A DNA stretch of 33,930 bases from Burkholderiales bacterium (GTDB lineage: Bacteria; Pseudomonadota; Gammaproteobacteria; Burkholderiales; Burkholderiaceae_C): assembly GCA_026400275.1 (NCBI GenBank), contig JAPLPK010000043.1, forward strand, positions 1-33,930, given 5' to 3'. Every line of letters begins with the position of its first letter. Positions within the stretch are counted from its first letter, which is position 1. The notes under the pieces were generated by a model. It did not search any database and was not told where the DNA came from. It worked only from the letters and a program-made list of their open reading frames with translations. The position numbers were made by a program, and so were the translations under genes. Below are positions 25,674-33,930 of the stretch, piece after piece.

Positions 25674-26584
25674 GCAAGTACGGACTCGGGCACGGTGCGG
25701 GGCTCTTGCCGCGCACTGGCCTGGGTGACATGGGCGCCACGCGGCACGTCTTGCGTCACCCACACATTGCCGCCTATGGTCGCTCCCTGGCCCAAGGTCA
25801 CACGGCCAAGCACCGTGGCGCCCGCATAGATCACCACGTCGTCTTCCACAATGGGGTGGCGTGGCTGGCCTTTTTCCAGGTGGCCCTGGGCATCGGTATA
25901 GAAGCGCTTGGCGCCCAGCGTCACGTTCTGGTAGAGCCGCACGCGCTCGCCTATGACCGTGGTTTCGCCAATCACCACGCCCGTACCGTGGTCGATGAAA
26001 AAGCCGGCGCCGATACTGGCACCAGGATGAATGTCGATGCCCGTGCTGCTGTGTGCCAGCTCGGCCACAATGCGCGCTAGCAAAGGCAGGCCTTGGCGGT
26101 ACAACTGGTGCGCCAGGCGGTGGTGCACCATGGCCAACACCCCCGGATAGCACAGCAGCACCTCGTCCACACTGCGGGCTGCCGGGTCACCGTGGAAGGC
26201 GGCCAGCACATCGCTATCGAGCAGGCGGCGTATCGCAGGCAAGGCCAGTGCGAACTGCTGCACCACCTGGGTCGGCTGGGTGCCTGCGGGCACGCCATCC
26301 ACCAAACGCAGCTCCAGGCGCACCTGCGTCAGCAGTGCATGCAGGGCCGCATCCAGGGTGTAGCCGACGTAAAAGTCTTCGCTCTCCTGGCGCAGATCCA
26401 CCGGGCCCAGGCGCATGGGAAACAGCACGCCTTTGAGCGACTCCACAATGCCCGCCAGCGCATCGCGCGACGGGAACTCGCGGCCACCCGGCTCGCTGGA
26501 GCGCCTTTGTGCCGCCCGCCATTCGCTGCGCACGCCGTGCAAGGCACGCACCACGCTATGGGTATCAAAGACAGGGCTGGCCAT
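25670..26584 (-). CDS. Serine O-acetyltransferase (EpsC/CysE-like) of the encapsulin operon
   Basis: A 304-residue cytoplasmic enzyme making O-acetylserine from serine and acetyl-CoA, the carbon acceptor for cysteine synthesis. The N-terminal helical domain (about 1-165) carries SVDEVLLCYPGVLAMVHHR. The left-handed beta-helix follows, with ELAHSSTGIDIHPGASIGAGFFIDHGTGVVIGE in outline: H186 in DIHP and H199 in DHGTG. Hexapeptide repeats continue to about 290. The start overlaps the rhodanese stop (TGATG) and the end overlaps the XRE start. Acetyltransferases of this type recur in family 2A encapsulin operons, where they would raise the cysteine supply for the encapsulated desulfurase. Confidence 0.93.
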   Translation of the reverse strand: MASPVFDTHSVVRALHGVRSEWRAAQRRSSEPGGREFPSRDALAGIVESLKGVLFPMRLGPVDLRQESEDFYVGYTLDAALHALLTQVRLELRLVDGVPAGTQPTQVVQQFALALPAIRRLLDSDVLAAFHGDPAARSVDEVLLCYPGVLAMVHHRLAHQLYRQGLPLLARIVAELAHSSTGIDIHPGASIGAGFFIDHGTGVVIGETTVIGERVRLYQNVTLGAKRFYTDAQGHLEKGQPRHPIVEDDVVIYAGATVLGRVTLGQGATIGGNVWVTQDVPRGAHVTQASARQEPRTVPESVLA

Positions 26585-27060
26585 CAGTCTTGCACCCAGG
26601 GCAGTTGGTGGAAGCGCCAGCCATCACTGCCGCCACGGTGCTGCTGCGCATCGATCTCGCCCTCGAAACCTTCCAGCACGTTGAACACCGATGTAAAGCC
26701 GGCCTTGGTGGCGGCCTCTGCGGCCAGGGCCGAGCGCTTGCCGCTGCGGCACAGCAGCAAAACCACCGCCTCCTTGCCGCCCGCCAGCTTGGCCTCCAGC
26801 TCGCGCACAAAGCGCGGGTTGCGCGTCAGGCTGGTGCCGGTGGCCCAGGGCACGTGCACGCTACCCGGCACATGGCCCACAAACTTGCGTTCCTCGAAGG
26901 TACGCACATCCACCAGCTGCACCTGCTCGCCAGCCAGCAGGTGCCATGCCACCTGGGGAGAAACGCCTCCGGCGTAGGGCAAGCCCGCAGCGCGCGCCAG
27001 GGCTTGCGCGGATACCAATTCGGGGGGGAGACTGATCACATCAGCGGTAGCGGAAGACAT
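26584..27060 (-). CDS. Rhodanese-like sulfurtransferase of the encapsulin operon
   Basis: A 158-residue cytoplasmic single-domain rhodanese. The persulfide-forming loop is visible as C104 in LLLCRSGKRSA. LVDVRTFEERKFVGHVPGSV (about 49-68) is the CH2A-type region, and GFTSVFNVLEGFEG closes the domain. I chose ATG 27060 (MSSATADVISLP) because it has an AGGAG site 7 bases upstream; the frame can be read to 27114 but without such a site. It is the first gene of the encapsulin operon. Rhodaneses move sulfane sulfur between thiols and are regular members of family 2A encapsulin loci, where they may pass sulfur to or from the stored pool. Confidence 0.92.
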   Translation of the reverse strand: MSSATADVISLPPELVSAQALARAAGLPYAGGVSPQVAWHLLAGEQVQLVDVRTFEERKFVGHVPGSVHVPWATGTSLTRNPRFVRELEAKLAGGKEAVVLLLCRSGKRSALAAEAATKAGFTSVFNVLEGFEGEIDAQQHRGGSDGWRFHQLPWVQD

Positions 27061-27207
27061 AGCAACTCCTGTTCTAAAAATCACCGTGCGCCTGCAAAAA
27101 CCGTCTGCAGGCATCTTTGTGGAGCCACTTTATGGCGATAGCCACCAAAGGCGAACGACTAAAAAGTCAGTTCTAAACACGAAAAACATCTATGGAGCTG
27201 CGCCCAC
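27061..27207 (-). promoter_or_regulatory. Leader region of the encapsulin operon
   Basis: The 147-base gap after the SfnR-like gene, upstream of the rhodanese gene. It contains a 7-bp stem with a 9-base loop (GCCTGCA 27090-27096, TGCAGGC 27106-27112). The octamer GTTCTAAA occurs twice on the plus strand (27071-27078 and 27170-27177), 99 bases apart. A good ribosome-binding site lies at the left end. No clear sigma-70 or sigma-54 promoter could be assigned. Confidence 0.45.
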
Positions 27208-28325
<1,118 letters not shown>

Positions 28326-28329
<4 letters not shown>

Positions 28330-29549
28330 GAGTAAAAGCTCGGCACAGGAAATTGCTGTTTGAGGGCCCATTCACCGATCTCGCGCAGCTTGTAGGCCAC
28401 AGGGTCGTGCAGGGTGTGGGTGCGCAGGTTGCGCCAGTGGCGGTCCAGCCGCAGGCCGCCGTGGGTGGCGCGGGCGCCGGCCACATCGAACATGCGGGTA
28501 CAAATGTCCAGCCCGGTATGCGTGGCAGACACCTTGGCTGTTGCCACCGCCAGCGCCACGTGGCCGCGCTCGGACGCAGTCAGCGCATCGCCGCGCTGCC
28601 AGGCTTCGTCCAGCCGCTCGGCCGCGCGGTCCGCCAGCACGCGCACGGCCTCCAAGCCCACCCAGAAGTCACCGTAGTGGCCCAGCACATAGGGGTCCTC
28701 GTCCACATGCGCGACCTTGGCCGCATGCCAGGGCCGCGACTCCTGCAAGGTGTAGCGGCGCGCGTCGCTAAAGGCCGCCTCGGAGATACCCAGATAGACG
28801 TTCGCCAGAATGAGCTGGGACACCAGCGGGCGCAGGCAGGCAAAGGGGGTGGACAGAGGCCCGGGGTCCAGCAACATCTCGTGCTGCTCCACCCGCACCT
28901 TCTCGAACGTGACGCTGCCGCTGTCCGTCTGGCGCTGGCCGATGTTGTTCCAATCAGGCGCCACGGAGATGCCGCTGCGGCCGGTAGGCAAGGCCGCCAC
29001 CAGCAGCGCACCACTGCCCTCCTCGCGCGCAGAAGCGACCAGCATCTCGGAATCCAATGCGCCGGAGCAAAAGCTTTTTTGCCCGGTGAATTCACGCCAG
29101 CTGCCTTGCACGCTGCTGGTGGTGCGGTCGTCCAATGGGTTCAGCGCGTTGCCCCAGAACCAGTGGCGGCGTGCGGTTTGCTCAAACCAGGGCTGCCACT
29201 GTTGCGGGCGGGCAAACAGGCGCACGGTAGCCAGCATGAGGTGGTGGAAGCCAAACACATGGGCCAGGGAACTATCGGCCCGGGCCAATTGCCGCACCGT
29301 GTCCAAGGTCTGCCGCCAGCTGGCGCCCATACCGCCAAACTCCTGCGGGATGCTCAGTGCTAACAGGCCACTGGCGCGCAGGGCGTCACGCTCGGCTTTG
29401 GGTGTTCCGCCGCGTGCATCGCGCTCGGCCGCAGTGGCGGAAAACGCCGCCACCAGGCTTTGCACGGTGTGCGACCCCGAAGGCAGATCGGGCACGCCAT
29501 CCGTTTCAAAACTGTCGGGTGCCATCTGCACCGTTGAAGCAAGAGCCAC
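28326..29549 (-). CDS. sfnB: SfnB-family sulfur acquisition oxidoreductase (acyl-CoA dehydrogenase fold), copy 1
   Basis: A 407-residue flavoprotein of the acyl-CoA dehydrogenase/DszC-like monooxygenase superfamily. Segments shared with copy 2 (31036-32226) include [64 protein letters not shown] and [16 protein letters not shown], so the two are clear paralogues. SfnB proteins are linked to use of sulfones and sulfonates under sulfate limitation. The exact reaction is not settled. GTG 29549 has a GAGG site 9 bases upstream; an ATG at 29525 has none. It is coupled to the sfnR-like gene and divergent from ssuD. No sigma-54 promoter was found in front of it. Confidence 0.88.
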
Positions 29550-29761
29550 GATCGGAAACCTCGGTTGCTGCGGTCAAAACAAGAAGCTGCCGGGTTTTTG
29601 AAAACCAGCAGCCGCAGCAGCATTGCTGCTCTGCCAACATATTCTGTGGGCTACAAGGGCTTGCGCTTGGAAGGCTTTTGCATATGCATACACGGCCTGC
29701 TTCTGAGCCAGCAGACCAACACTGTATGACCCGCAAAAACCCAGCACAACTGGTGATGCGC

Positions 29762-29777
29762 TGCTGCTACAGCAGCA
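29762..29777. promoter_or_regulatory. Candidate enhancer (UAS) for the SfnR-like activator, ssuD side
   Basis: Dyad TGCTG-CTACAG-CAGCA. Its first base is 59 bases before the GG of the ssuD sigma-54 promoter. The same TGCTG-N6-CAGCA plan occurs before the second sigma-54 promoter (32324-32339). Binding by SfnR is inferred. Confidence 0.45.
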
Positions 29778-29819
29778 CAAAACAGGTGATTACCGCCAGC
29801 CGCACAGGTATTGCGGCAC

Positions 29820-29835
29820 TGGCACGCTACCTGCT
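29820..29835 (+). promoter_or_regulatory. Sigma-54 (-24/-12) promoter of ssuD
   Basis: TGGCACG-CTAC-CTGCT matches the consensus TGGCACG-N4-TTGCW at all but one base. The invariant GG (29821-29822) and GC (29833-29834) have correct spacing. Transcription would start near 29846, about 30 bases before the ssuD ATG. Confidence 0.8.
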
Positions 29836-29875
29836 GATTTGCCTGCTTGAATCCCCACCCTCCAAAGGCACAAGC

Positions 29876-31039
29876 ATGCAGATCTTCTGGTTTCTTCCCA
29901 CGCACGGTGACAGCCGCTACCTGGGCACAGCGCACGGCGCGCGCACCGTCAGCCACCACTATCTGCGCCAGGTGGCGCAGGCCGCCGATGAGCTGGGTTT
30001 TGAAGGTGTGTTGATACCCACAGGCCGCTCTTGTGAAGACTCGTGGGTGGTGGCCGCATCGCTGGCGCCTTTCACCGAGCGCCTGAAATTCCTGGTGGCG
30101 ATACGCCCCGGCATCATCTCGCCCACCGTGTCGGCGCGCCAGGCCGCCACGCTGGACCGCTTCTCCAACGGTCGCCTGCTGATCAATGTCGTCACCGGCG
30201 GCGACCCGGACGAGCAGCACGGCGATGGCAGCTTTTTGACGCATGCCGAACGCTATGAAGTGACGGACGAATTCCTGCGCATCTGGCGCGGCGTGGCGGC
30301 CGGCGAAACTGTCAACTTCAGTGGCAAGCACCTGCGCGTGGAGAACGCCAAGACTCTGTACCCGCCGGTGCAGAAGCCCTACCCACCGCTGTGGTTCGGT
30401 GGCTCATCCGACGCGGCGATTGCCCTCGCCGGAGAACAGGTGGACGTATACCTGACCTGGGGCGAGCCCCCGGCCGATGTGGCCGACAAAATAGCCAAGG
30501 CGCGTGCCGCCGCCGCCCAGCACGGCCGTACCCTGCGCTTCGGCATACGCCTGCATGTGATCGTGCGTGAAACCAGTGAAGCCGCCTGGCGTGCAGCCGA
30601 CGAGCTGATATCCCACGTCACCGACGAGACCATTGCCGCAGCGCAAAAAGCCTTCGCGCGCTTCGACTCGGTGGGCCAGCAGCGCATGGCAGCGTTGCAC
30701 GGCGGGCGCCGCGACAAGCTCGAAGTCTCGCCCAATCTATGGGCCGGCGTGGGCCTGGTGCGCGGCGGCGCGGGCACGGCGCTGGTGGGCAGCGCCGAAG
30801 AGGTGGCGGAGCGCATCAAAGAGTACGCGGCACTGGGAATTGAGACCTTCATCTTCTCGGGCTACCCGCATCTGGAGGAGTCGTACCGCGTTGCAGAACT
30901 GCTGTTCCCCTTGCTACCATTGGCCCATGTGCGCCCGGCTGGCACCGCCAACCTCACCGGCCCGTTTGGCGAAGTGATTGCCAACGACATCGTGCCACCG
31001 GCATCCCGCGTACCCAAGCCAGAGGAGACCACCGCATGA
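29876..31039 (+). CDS. ssuD: FMNH2-dependent alkanesulfonate monooxygenase
   Basis: A 387-residue luciferase-like TIM-barrel enzyme that cleaves alkanesulfonates to an aldehyde and sulfite using FMNH2 and oxygen. It follows E. coli SsuD closely as I remember it: [36 protein letters not shown] with the conserved Cys, [49 protein letters not shown] and [17 protein letters not shown] 29876 gives the normal SsuD length; the frame upstream is only an open extension. A flavin reductase (SsuE) would be needed and is not in the window. The gene has its own sigma-54 promoter and overlaps the second sfnB gene (ATGA). Confidence 0.95.
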   Translation: MQIFWFLPTHGDSRYLGTAHGARTVSHHYLRQVAQAADELGFEGVLIPTGRSCEDSWVVAASLAPFTERLKFLVAIRPGIISPTVSARQAATLDRFSNGRLLINVVTGGDPDEQHGDGSFLTHAERYEVTDEFLRIWRGVAAGETVNFSGKHLRVENAKTLYPPVQKPYPPLWFGGSSDAAIALAGEQVDVYLTWGEPPADVADKIAKARAAAAQHGRTLRFGIRLHVIVRETSEAAWRAADELISHVTDETIAAAQKAFARFDSVGQQRMAALHGGRRDKLEVSPNLWAGVGLVRGGAGTALVGSAEEVAERIKEYAALGIETFIFSGYPHLEESYRVAELLFPLLPLAHVRPAGTANLTGPFGEVIANDIVPPASRVPKPEETTA

Positions 31040-32226
31040 AACATTTCCAGTCCGAGACGGGCGACGCGCGCGCGCCCTGGCAAACCCAGGTAGAAACCGC
31101 CGTACAGGCTCTGGCGGCTACCGCCGTGGAGCGCGACCAGCGCGGCGGCACCGCCAAGGCCGAACGGGACTTGCTGCGCGCCAGCGGCCTGCTGGGCCTG
31201 AGCACACCTGCCGCGCTGGGTGGCCTGGGCGCTACCTGGCAGCAGACGCTGGAGGTGGTGCGCCAGTTCGCGCGTGTGGACAGCTCCGTGGCCCACCTGT
31301 TCGCCTTTCACCACCTGCTGCTGGCGACCACCCAGCTTTTTGGTAAACCAGCACAGTGGCAGCCCTGGATAGAGCAGACGCTGGCACAACGCTGGTTCTG
31401 GGGCAATGCGCTGAACCCGCTGGACAAGTCCACCCGCGCCGAACCGCAGGACGGCGGCTATGTCTTCCACGGACGCAAAAGCTTTTGCTCTGGCGCAAGT
31501 GATTCGGACATGCTGCTGGCCTCGGCGCTCGACCCTGCAGGTCGTCTGCTGATAGCCGTGGTACCCACGGAACGCAAGGGCATCACCGTGCTGAACGACT
31601 GGGACAATATGGGCCAGCGCCAGACAGATAGCGGCAGCGTATTGTTTGACCAGGTCGAGGTGCGCCACGCCGAGCTGCTCACCGACCCCGGCCCGCTGTC
31701 CACCCCCTATGCCTGTCTACGCCCGCTGCTGGCCCAACTGATACTGGCCCATATTTACCAGGGCCTGGGCGAAGGCGCGCTGGCCGAGGCCCGCCAGTTC
31801 ACCCTGCAACAGGGCCGGCCCTGGATGGCGTCCAGCGCTGCATCCGCCAATCAGGACCCGTACATCCTGGCCCACTACGGCGATTTCTGGCTCGGGTTGG
31901 AGGGCGCGCGCGTATTGCTGCAGAACGCCGCACAGGCCTTTGACCAGGCCTGGCAGCACGGCACGGCCCTGACCGAAGCCGAGCGTGGCAGCGTTGCCAT
32001 CGCAGTCGCAGCGGCCAAGGTCGCCACCACCCGCGCCAGCCTGGACGTGGTGCACAAGATGTTCGAAGTCACCGGCGCACGCGCCACCACCGCTGCCCTG
32101 CGGCTAGACCGCTACTGGCGCAATCTGCGCGTGCACACCCTGCACGACCCAGTGGACTACAAGGTGCGCGAACTGGGCGACTGGGTGCTGAACGAGCAAC
32201 TGCCCAAACCCAGTTTCTATTCCTGA
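31036..32226 (+). CDS. sfnB: SfnB-family sulfur acquisition oxidoreductase, copy 2
   Basis: A 396-residue acyl-CoA-dehydrogenase-fold flavoprotein and paralogue of 28326-29549 along the whole length. Matching segments are [77 protein letters not shown] and [20 protein letters not shown]. It is translated with ssuD (ATGA overlap), so it probably works on the same or a related sulfonate or sulfone, using reduced flavin like ssuD. An intrinsic terminator follows 21 bases after the stop. Confidence 0.9.
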   Translation: MKHFQSETGDARAPWQTQVETAVQALAATAVERDQRGGTAKAERDLLRASGLLGLSTPAALGGLGATWQQTLEVVRQFARVDSSVAHLFAFHHLLLATTQLFGKPAQWQPWIEQTLAQRWFWGNALNPLDKSTRAEPQDGGYVFHGRKSFCSGASDSDMLLASALDPAGRLLIAVVPTERKGITVLNDWDNMGQRQTDSGSVLFDQVEVRHAELLTDPGPLSTPYACLRPLLAQLILAHIYQGLGEGALAEARQFTLQQGRPWMASSAASANQDPYILAHYGDFWLGLEGARVLLQNAAQAFDQAWQHGTALTEAERGSVAIAVAAAKVATTRASLDVVHKMFEVTGARATTAALRLDRYWRNLRVHTLHDPVDYKVRELGDWVLNEQLPKPSFYS

Positions 32227-32247
32227 CCGACAGAAGCTCCCGCATCC

Positions 32248-32279
32248 AGCGGGCCCACTGCGCAAGCGGTGGGCCCGCT
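32248..32279 (+). terminator. Intrinsic terminator after ssuD-sfnB
   Basis: Stem AGCGGGCCCAC (32248-32258) and GTGGGCCCGCT (32269-32279), 11 bp and perfect, with a 10-base loop and a following TTTCACTTT. It ends the ssuD-sfnB unit and separates it from the ABC transporter genes. Confidence 0.82.
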
Positions 32280-32323
32280 TTCACTTTGTGCCGTGCTTGT
32301 TCGGCAGCAATCTGTTTGCGATG

Positions 32324-32339
32324 TGCTGCGGACACAGCA
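32324..32339. promoter_or_regulatory. Candidate enhancer (UAS) for the SfnR-like activator, ABC-transporter side
   Basis: Dyad TGCTG-CGGACA-CAGCA. Its first base is 69 bases before the GG of the sigma-54 promoter at 32392, exactly 10 bp (one helical turn) further than the equivalent site before ssuD. Confidence 0.45.
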
Positions 32340-32391
32340 GACCACGCACCTCAAAAAATCATAAGCCATTGATTTAAAAGGACAAATCCTC

Positions 32392-32407
32392 TGGCACGGC
32401 AATCGCT
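32392..32407 (+). promoter_or_regulatory. Sigma-54 (-24/-12) promoter of the LivG/LivH-type transporter
   Basis: TGGCACG-GCAA-TCGCT differs from the consensus TGGCACG-N4-TTGCW at one base. GG (32393-32394) and GC (32405-32406) have correct spacing. The start of transcription would be near 32418, leaving a leader of about 65 bases before ATG 32484. Confidence 0.78.
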
Positions 32408-32483
32408 TATATGCAATGAGTCGCAAATATCTGGCGGCTTCTATATAGATGGCATATCAAACCCTTTACCGCAGCAACGCCTT

Positions 32484-33278
32484 ATGACCAGCACGCACCC
32501 TGGCGTCACCAGCAAGCCACTACTCCAACTGCGCGATGTGTCTCTGAGCTTCAAAGGCGTGAGCGCCGTGAACGCGCTGAGCTTCGACGTAGCCCCAGGC
32601 ACCATCTGTGCGCTGATTGGCCCCAACGGCGCGGGCAAAAGCTCCTTGCTGAACGTGATCAACGGCGTCTACAAGGCGGACTCGGGTGACGTGGTGTTCG
32701 CCGGCCAACGCTTTGAAGCCATCCATCCGCTAAAAGCCGCACGTCTGGGCATTGGCCGTACCTTCCAGCACAACGCCCTGTTCAGCCGCCTCAGCGTGCT
32801 GGAAAACGTGCTGGCCGGCTACGCCCGGCACGGCACGGCCAGCTTCCTGGAAAACGTCTTCCGCCTGGGCCGCGACCGGGCCGAGCGCCGCGCCGCACTG
32901 GCCCAGGCCCAGCGCACCATCGCCTTTCTGGAGCTGGCGCCTTTCACCCACACCGTGGTGTCCACCCTGCCCTACGGCATCCAAAAACGGGTAGACCTGG
33001 CCCGCGCGTTGATGGCCCAACCCACGCTGCTCTTGCTGGACGAGCCCATGGCCGGCATGAACCACGAAGAGAAGCTGGAGATGAGCCGCTTCATTCGCCA
33101 GATCAACCAACAGCTGGCCACCACTGTCGTACTGATCGAACACGACGTGGGCATCGTGATGGACCTGGCCCAGCACGTAGTGGTGCTGGACTATGGCCGC
33201 AAGATTGCCGACGGCCGCCCGGACGAGGTGCGCAACCACCCCGACGTCATCACCGCCTACCTCGGCACCGTGCACTAG
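32484..33278 (+). CDS. Branched-chain-amino-acid-type ABC transporter ATPase (LivG-like)
   Basis: A 264-residue cytoplasmic ATPase of the HAAT (LivFGHMK) importer class. Visible motifs are Walker A GPNGAGKSS, Q-loop RTFQHNALFSRLSV, the signature in the LivG-type variant LPYGIQKRVDLARAL, Walker B LLLLDEPMAGMN and switch LIEHDVGIVMD. The insertion ARHGTASFLENVFRLGRDRAERR is typical of LivG rather than LivF. It lies 10 bases before a LivH-type permease gene. The sigma-54 promoter and sulfur-gene neighbours suggest import of a sulfonate or other organosulfur compound rather than leucine; this is inferred. Confidence 0.92.
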   Translation: MTSTHPGVTSKPLLQLRDVSLSFKGVSAVNALSFDVAPGTICALIGPNGAGKSSLLNVINGVYKADSGDVVFAGQRFEAIHPLKAARLGIGRTFQHNALFSRLSVLENVLAGYARHGTASFLENVFRLGRDRAERRAALAQAQRTIAFLELAPFTHTVVSTLPYGIQKRVDLARALMAQPTLLLLDEPMAGMNHEEKLEMSRFIRQINQQLATTVVLIEHDVGIVMDLAQHVVVLDYGRKIADGRPDEVRNHPDVITAYLGTVH

Positions 33279-33288
33279 GAGCCCGCGC

Positions 33289-33930
33289 ATGTCCTACTTT
33301 CTGGAAACCCTGTTCAGCGGCCTGTTTGCCGGTGCCATGTACGCGCTGGTGGCCATTGGCTTCGTGCTGATCTACAAGGCCTCGGGCGTATTCAACTTCG
33401 CACAAGGCGCGATGCTGCTGTTCTCGGCACTCACCTTTGTGACGCTGCTGGAGCACCAGTTCCACTTTCTACTCGCCTTGCTACTGACCGGTGCGGTCAT
33501 GGTCGCCATGGCCTGCGCGGTGGAGCGACTGGTGCTGCGCCCGCTGCGCAACCGCGACCCGCTCACCCTGTTCATGGCCACCCTGGGCCTGAGCTATTTC
33601 ATCGAGGGCCTGGCCCAGTTGCTGATGGGCACCGACGTGCACATGCTGGACCTGGGCATACCCGACGTGGCCATCGACTTCCATGGCATCTCGGTCAGCC
33701 AGTACGACATTGCGGCATCCGGCATTGCCTTTCTGCTGGTGGTCGTGTTGTCCATCGCCTTCAACAAGACGCGCATGGGCGTGTCCCTGCGGGCCGTGGC
33801 CGATGACACGTTGGCAGCCCAGTCCATAGGCATAGGTCTGCCGCGCATCTGGCGCATCGTTTGGAGCGTGGCCGGCTTTGTGGCCCTGGTGGCCGGGCTG
33901 GTGTGGGGCGGGCGGCAGGGCGTGCAGTAC
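33289..33930 (+). CDS. Branched-chain-type ABC transporter permease (LivH-like), 3' end cut by window
   Basis: The frame is open from ATG 33289 to the window end, 214 residues of about 290-300. It reads MSYFLETLFSGLFAGAMYAL, then VAIGFVLIYKASGVFNFAQGAMLLF, the hallmark first half of LivH permeases. LRNRDPLTLFMATLGLSYF and RMGVSLRAVADDTLAAQSIGI (the cytoplasmic ATPase-contact loop) follow. AGGAG sits 8 bases before the start. It pairs with the LivG-like ATPase. LivM, LivF and binding-protein genes are expected just beyond the window. Confidence 0.93.
   Translation, partial: MSYFLETLFSGLFAGAMYALVAIGFVLIYKASGVFNFAQGAMLLFSALTFVTLLEHQFHFLLALLLTGAVMVAMACAVERLVLRPLRNRDPLTLFMATLGLSYFIEGLAQLLMGTDVHMLDLGIPDVAIDFHGISVSQYDIAASGIAFLLVVVLSIAFNKTRMGVSLRAVADDTLAAQSIGIGLPRIWRIVWSVAGFVALVAGLVWGGRQGVQY

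Larger units (their letters stand above)
29550..29875. promoter_or_regulatory. 326-base divergent control region, sfnB1-sfnR / ssuD
   Basis: No gene is seen here. It holds the sigma-54 promoter for ssuD (29820-29835) and the dyad TGCTG-N6-CAGCA (29762-29777). A second palindrome, AGCAGCA-T-TGCTGCT (29616-29630), is nearer sfnB, and TGCATATGCA (29679-29688) is a perfect palindrome. Several regulators may meet here. The frame that is open through part of the region on the plus strand is an upstream extension of ssuD and is not thought to be translated. Confidence 0.6.

Noticed and set aside
25674..26153. N-terminal extension of the XRE regulator in the same frame
   Set aside because: The extra 160 residues are a frame-shifted image of the acetyltransferase gene. 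The 89-residue form has an ATGA-coupled start and normal length.
27061..27207. A sigma-54 promoter for the encapsulin operon
   Set aside because: Candidate TGGC and TGC pairs on the minus strand all have wrong spacing (10 or 14), so none was called.
29669..29682. TGG-AAGGCTTT-TGC as a further sigma-54 promoter in the divergent region
   Set aside because: The GG-to-GC distance is 11 instead of 12. Sigma-54 promoters rarely tolerate that, and two better matches exist nearby.
29357..29875. N-terminal extension of ssuD
   Set aside because: The open extension crosses the sigma-54 promoter and the sfnB1 gene start. SsuD proteins begin at the [11 protein letters not shown] position.

Overview
The window looks like chromosomal DNA of a Comamonadaceae-type betaproteobacterium (Rhodoferax/Polaromonas/Variovorax-like). 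The basis is high GC, dense short-gap operons, HisM- and LivH-type ABC transporters, a MexF-like RND pump, SfnB/SfnR sulfur genes, and an A+T-rich palindromic intergenic repeat ending in GCTAT-N7-ATAGC of a kind I associate with that family. No rRNA, tRNA, CRISPR array, transposase or integrase was seen.

Region 1 (1-4047, plus strand) is the end of a polar amino-acid ABC operon. It holds a HisM-type permease (cut by the window edge), an AstE/aspartoacylase-like protein, a HisP-type ATPase and an ACT-domain protein, followed by an AEC-family carrier. The permease, AstE-like and ATPase order resembles the aotM-aotO-aotP end of Pseudomonas arginine/ornithine uptake operons.

Region 2 (4041-11297, minus strand) is a catabolic gene set. 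In transcription order it holds an agmatinase-family ureohydrolase, a TIM-barrel sugar-isomerase-like protein, an isopenicillin-N-synthase-like Fe(II)/2OG oxygenase, a solute-binding protein whose signal peptide is out of frame with the mature domain, a fused permease-ATPase, a class II aldolase-family protein and a GhrA-like 2-hydroxyacid dehydrogenase. A LysR regulator is divergent (11420-12322). The set suggests uptake and oxidative or hydrolytic breakdown of a guanidino or amino-acid-like compound; the substrate is not known.

Region 3 (12399-22413) holds a CrgA-type LysR gene divergent from an alpha/beta-hydrolase homologue that lacks its catalytic serine. A complete MexEF-OprN-like RND efflux operon follows, then an MFS exporter and a hemolysin-III/PAQR membrane protein.

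Region 4 (22472-27060, minus strand) is the most notable part: a family 2A encapsulin sulfur-storage operon. In transcription order it holds rhodanese, serine acetyltransferase, a small XRE regulator, the SrpI-like encapsulin shell and a cysteine desulfurase with a 225-residue disordered cargo-loading extension.

Region 5 (27208-33930) is an organosulfur-acquisition cluster. A SfnR-like sigma-54 activator and an SfnB flavoprotein are on the minus strand, with ssuD and a second SfnB divergent on the plus strand. A LivG/LivH-type ABC transporter follows and is cut by the window end. Two close -24/-12 (sigma-54) promoter matches precede ssuD and livG. Each has a TGCTG-N6-CAGCA dyad upstream, at distances differing by exactly 10 bp (one helical turn). 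Regions 4 and 5 together look like a sulfur module: liberate sulfur from sulfonates, assimilate it into cysteine, and store surplus sulfur in a protein compartment.
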